64,000 bases of DNA from Ischnura elegans (taxonomy: Eukaryota > Arthropoda > Insecta > Odonata > Coenagrionidae). Positions 59,402 through 64,000 of the stretch are shown here, piece by piece. Every line of letters begins with the position of its first letter. Positions within the stretch are counted from its first letter, which is position 1. A model generated the notes under the pieces. It was not told where the DNA came from and made no database searches. It saw nothing but the letters and a program-made list of their open reading frames with translations. The stretch lies in the NCBI RefSeq assembly GCF_921293095.1, contig NC_060248.1, positions 78,003,243 to 78,067,242 on the forward strand, in the 5' to 3' direction. A program made the position numbers and the translations under genes.

Positions 59402-59645
59402 AAGAGAGCGTGGGAGCTCAGTGGGTACATCTCTTGGTCGAGGTGTCCCGGGCTCAAATCCTGGAATGAAGTCTTCGTACACTTTCAAATAAAAGCCTCA
59501 AAGTGCGAGTAGGCCCTGGGAAAGGAACTAACTGGTCTCCATTACGCTGAATGCGTGACGTTTATACGCCTATGGTTCAAGGTGATATCAGTCCTCACTC
59601 ATTCAAACCAACATTCGGGTTGAATCACTGAATGATCTTTTTCAC
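59402..59645 (+). mobile_element. tRNA-derived SINE
   Basis: Head GGGAGCTCAGTGGGTACA (box A-like) followed by CGGGCTCAAATCCTGG (box B). The body AAGTCTTCGTACACTTTCAA parallels AAGTCTTCCGACACCTTGAG of the SINE at 63.5 kb, so both belong to one family. Ends near CATTCGGGTTGAATCAC. Confidence 0.7.
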
Positions 59646-61479
59646 CGTGTCGCGCTGATCATTATTGTGAGCAACAGTATTGTAGAATCACAGGCCAAAA
59701 ATTCTGAAATTATTTTGTTATATATGCCTTTCCTATCTTTTGATTTTAACGTATTTATTTTTATCATTGCTGTGTATGCCTCATTCGTGTCCCTGCTCTG
59801 TCATTTTTCTCGTTAGCACGTTCTCCAACTATTACCTATTTTCCTCATCATGTCTCATAGTGTCGGCGCTTAAGTTGGTTTGAGTTCTTTTCGGGTTTTT
59901 AGAAGAGATCTCTTTTCCGTCACTCGTATTTGTAGGTCCTCATTGCTCACTCTGTCGATTCATTCCATCTGCCATCATTCTTTAGTTGGCACCAAATTTT
60001 GAAATCTCGTCTTATGACTTCTCTGTAATTGTAGAAAGTGACATAGTAGAAAATTGCGTCGTTGTGACTTTCTATAGATATCCCATTAAGAATGGAGTTG
60101 GTAATTCAATTTTCCCCAACCATTTGAGTGATATACAACGTTTGTTTATTTTTTAACCTATGTTGGCGATGTTGCATGAGAGAGGATTCTATCATCTATT
60201 AGGATCCACCGAGAAAGTTGCAATAATATAGCTACCGAGATAGCTAAATATTTTACAGTAGTTACCTTTTTAGTGTTACATGCAAATCGTTAAGCTAAAA
60301 TTAGGCTTTTCGTTGATAGGGATATATTTTAGATTTATGTTAAAAATTTTAAAAAATTCTACAAAGAAAATGTTTTCCATTGTGTAGGGTGATTATAGTC
60401 ACAATAATAACGGTCCTTTTGACTGACATAAGGTGTGCGATTATTTGAGAATTCTCAAAATAAAAAAGGTTGGTACTAATTTTTTAGTTGACCTCTATGA
60501 ATAACAAAATTGGAGTGAAAAGGTTCGCTGCCAAAATTGGCTTATAGATTTAAAAACTTTTAATCAGAATTTTAAGTACCGATCAGAATTTTGGTATTTA
60601 CTTTTACTTCAGGCTCTGATTGAGTCGTGCAGTTATCGTCAAACAAATCCTAAGATTGTTGACCTTTGTGTCACTAATCCACGTGCTTAGTACGCTAATT
60701 TTAATTTTTTCTTCGAAGGATTTCATCCATTAAAGCAGTTCTGGTTTGAAAAACGTACTCCTGAATGGAGGGTTAAGAATGAGGTTTGATTATGTTGTTG
60801 GGGTGGTACTCCTTTATAGATTTATTTTAGCTGTATTCGTAATTTTCTCAGGGGAGTGCTGAGTTCATCTTTTCACATAACTATCTCGCATGGTGACCTT
60901 TTTAAGTCCGATTTAGTATTTTAGCCCGATTGCTGAACCAAAACTTGAGTCATGCTGAGAAGAGACATTTTTTTTACTTTCATTCCTTTTTTTCGTCGGT
61001 AGAAAGAGATCTACTTATCTGAAAATTTTACTTAGAATAAAAAATTCCGCCAATTTGCGTACCAGTCGAAGCTAATTTAAAATGGTACCTTTATATCATC
61101 ATGACGGTGTATTTTGATTGATCTTGATAGAGATTAAAATAAGTGGAAGTTTTAATTCATTTTATTTGGATATTAAGTTTTTTATCTTTTTCGTCGATAT
61201 GAGTTATTTATGACTCCACTCGCTATCTTTTAGCTTGCTATTTATGTTGAATGATAGTAATTTATTTCGTATTAAGATACTCGGTAGTCGTATTAAGTCA
61301 GTAATTGATACTCGAGCAAACGAGGAAGACTTTTAGTTTGAGGAGGGTGGAAAAATCTGTAATGGAATGTGTGTTCAATATTTTATTATTCAGAGTTGGC
61401 TTGCTAACCAATTTCACCCCTCCCTCATAAGTGTAGGTTTGGAGGTGAGCAGTCCATGAATGCTCTTTGTAAAATTACC

Positions 61480-61665
61480 TTTACCGAAATAATACCTGAA
61501 TTAAAAGTACTTTCACCTTTAAAACACAAGCCTGCCTCATGAATGGCGGAATTGACATGAATCGCCTTGGGAAAAAATTCCCCTGAACCGGGCATCGAAT
61601 CACCGACCTTTGATATTGGAATTTATATAGAAGTGGTCTGCGCAGTGGCTCGGAAAGGGCCATAG
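61480..61665 (-). mobile_element. Probable SINE
   Basis: Minus strand reads GAGCCACTGCGCAGACCACT, then GGTCGGTGATTCGATGCCCG (box B-like), then CAGGGGAATTTTTTCCCAAG. Repeat-like pol III head; family not identified. Confidence 0.45.
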
Positions 61666-63040
61666 TTTTATTTTCTGTCCAAGGAAAATTTTCCATGGCA
61701 ATTCATGTTGAGTTCAATACTCTGGGGCAGATTTGCCCTGCTTGTCCATTGATTTTTGTTGGAAATTTTCGACAATACGCTGTATAAATTCTCGAAAAAT
61801 AATATTTCCTCTATCGGTGATAAATATCTTCACTTAAATAATACCCTGCGAGTCATCTTTAGGGTTTTTGGTAGTGAGTGATCAAGCACCAGCACGCAAG
61901 AGGATTCCCATATGCACACCATACGGTCATATGTGTACTAACAAATTATACTTCCAAATTCATGTAAAGGCAAATCTTATGAAGGAAATCTGTCTATGAA
62001 GCTAGAACATGCAAAAAATGCTGTTATAAACATTAAAAAATTTCAGAAAATGGATTAAGGAGTATATGTTTAAGGCTACTCTACTTGTCAAATGACCTAT
62101 TTAAAAGTCCTAACGCGGCCGTTATAGTCTCTTAACAGAGATGATAAACAGAAAAAACGATGAAGACTCAAAGACTCAGCAAATATCTCTTTCAATCCGC
62201 GATATTTATTTACATTTCTCTCGTCCGTGTGTATAAATCTTCTCTCTCAATCTCGGCGTATTTCCCGTTACAATCGTTACTCATAGATCACGTGCGTGCT
62301 TGCTCCACCGTTCATTACTTCACGGCTGAACGGCGCAAATGACGCGGCGCATTTCGCTTCTCTGTCTGAACACGGACGCTGCGCTGCTCTTTCTCCCGAA
62401 AGTCGTCTTTTTCGTAAACCTCATTTCCATCTCACGTGACTTTCTCCAGCAGCTTTTGTGTGACCGCGCTGGAAGCTGCAACTCGACGCGTTCTTCCCGC
62501 GTTTGAAGTGGGGGATGGAATTTCCATTGAAGAGGAGTTGAGACGGTCTGGGGAAGCCGCAGCTTCTCGCGTGGTCGAGAAAAGTAGTGGGCGAGCTGAA
62601 GGACGGGTAAATGAAGACGTCAATCCTGGGAACAATGAGGGGGCGAAATTATGACGGCTCGCCATATTGGCACGGTTGGCCTTTTCCTGGGATTACTGGT
62701 GCTTCATTTTGCCATCCATATACGAACTATCATTCGACCTACTGACTTATGTTCTAATGCATTATAGGATTAAAAAACACCTTCAACCGTCTTCATTGTC
62801 ATCAGAAAATACTATATGAACTGGCTTTCCGTATACATGAATTACTCAGGTAGCTACTGATAGGTTTTTTTACTAGGCATGTTTTTATACTGGGTGGAGA
62901 AAAATTTTGCCACGTAATTGTTACCCTGGATAGCTTATGCCAGTAGAAACCATGATTACTGGCGATTTTTAGATCGAAAACGAACTATTTTTAAACTACA
63001 GAAACTTTGGGCCAAGATCCCCGATTGGCCGCATGCCGGA

Positions 63041-63098
63041 TGCTCAGGACAACTTATGACCTCGAATGCTTTGGCTGCCGGAGATCGCGATGCATCCT
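63041..63098 (+). repeat. Dispersed 60-70 bp repeat, copy 2
   Basis: Partner of 42872-42940, with the shared GGAGATCGCGATG(C/T)ATCC. The surrounding sequence does not extend the match. Confidence 0.6.
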
Positions 63099-63544
63099 AG
63101 AGTAAGTGTTCCGAAGCGAAGCGAAGTTGTTCTACGGAAATATCGGAGGATTTTTCTTCTTCATAGAAAAATCTTTCCCATCTGTAGATACATCAAATTT
63201 TGGTTTCGCTCCTGATAATTCGTGATAATTCACTCTTAGAAAAATCATGTGAATTCCCAATACAACTCCTCTACCACAAGCTCGTAGTGCTCCTTAACTT
63301 TTGACCAACATCATTCTGCCTGATAAACATATTTGGTTAAGCAGCACCTTCGGAAGGAGTCCTGGCGCTTAATTCATATATTAGTTATCGTTCCTGCTTC
63401 AATTAGTGGTTGGAATTTATCTTCATAAAGGATCAACTCGAGGAGAACAACAAAAGGACGTCGAGCGTTCTGGGTTGAAGAAGAGTAGGCACTTCGTCAA
63501 TAAAAAGAGCTAAACAGTTCATTTTTAGTGTGATTCTGTTAAAG

Positions 63545-63745
63545 CAGATAAAAGTGGTGAGGTAGTGAGTGGAGCCTTGGGCTAATGAATGAAGGGTTCC
63601 GGGTTCATACCCCAGGCGAAGTCTTCCGACACCTTGAGTAAAAATCCTCGAGTTCCCGGGGCCAATGAGTGTGTGATATCACACTCTAGTAGGTCAGTCA
63701 GAGGTGAGCTCTAACCTCACCTATCCAAATCAACCATAGGATTGA
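63545..63745 (+). mobile_element. tRNA-derived SINE
   Basis: Head with GGTAGTGAGTGGAGCCTTGG and box B CGGGTTCATACCCCAG. Body shares AAGTCTTC..ACACTT and the GTGAGCTCTAACCTCACC segment with related units at 59.4 and 31.4 kb. Confidence 0.7.
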
Positions 63746-64000
63746 AAACTTAAACAATGAATTACAAACGCAAGCAATGTAACTATTCCATCTCTTCCAA
63801 GCGGAATCCTTGTAATTTAATGCTCCATGTAATTTATTCGAGTTAATCTGGATCTATTTTATCTACTCCACAAACGCAAGGAGGCATTTAATTTGCATGG
63901 AAATAGGCGACTTAGTTTCCTCGGATTCTCTTTCTTCGTCCGTGATCATTCTGACTACCAGCGGGTAGTGTCCGAAGCGGAATGTGGAAGAATTAGCATT

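Larger units (their letters stand above)
58716..64000. other. Right-end intergenic region
   Basis: Contains SINE-like units at about 59.4, 61.5 and 63.5 kb, a GC-richer patch at 62270-62660 with CpG-rich sequence that might be a promoter or exon, and the second copy of the dispersed repeat at 63041-63098. No coding gene can be supported. Confidence 0.5.

Noticed and set aside
62436-62665. Overlapping frames on both strands in the CpG-rich patch as a gene
   Set aside because: Both are explained by low stop frequency in GC-rich DNA; no family motif in either.

Overview
The window looks like AT-rich arthropod (most likely insect) nuclear DNA. The reasons are spliced genes with GT-AG introns, a small secreted cuticular protein with an RR-1 chitin-binding motif, and a dense population of degraded DNA transposons, MITEs, tRNA-derived SINEs and LINE tails. 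No species can be named from the sequence alone. I see no bacterial operon, CRISPR array, rRNA gene, classical tRNA gene or retrovirus/LTR element.

Only three host genes can be supported. (1) On the minus strand from the left edge to about 4.2 kb lies the 5' half of an SLC22-type organic-ion transporter. Five exons join in consistent phase and the gene runs off the left end; its start codon was not found. (2) On the plus strand, 8.29-20.98 kb, is a complete IGBP1/TAP42 (alpha4) gene encoding the regulatory partner of PP2A-type phosphatases. It has five exons giving 359 residues, with a 10.7-kb fourth intron full of transposon debris. Genes 1 and 2 are divergent and share a spacer of about 4 kb. 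(3) On the minus strand, 30.6-36.1 kb, is a complete RR-1 cuticular protein of 129 residues in three exons, with a TATA box and polyadenylation signal.

The rest is mobile-element territory. Intron 4 of IGBP1 contains a 2.8-kb CACT-ended transposon with TTA target duplication and fragments of a conserved protein, a TA-flanked MITE, a broken piggyBac transposase, a copy of a 660-bp MITE family, a LINE tail split by a hAT MITE, and a SINE. Between 23.28 and 25.77 kb is a nearly complete but interrupted piggyBac-like element with TTAA ends. Between 26.5 and 28.1 kb are hAT MITEs, one nested in another with intact 8-bp duplications. From 37 kb to the right end I find no convincing host gene, only LINE tails, two more copies of the 660-bp MITE, SINEs, foldback elements and two hairpins resembling the hammerhead-like ends of Penelope-type retroelements.

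The three host genes are functionally unrelated: membrane transport, phosphatase control and cuticle structure. The most noteworthy material is mobile: the CACT/TTA element, the four-copy MITE family, and several nested insertions that give a relative order of transposition. No clearly novel host system was seen.
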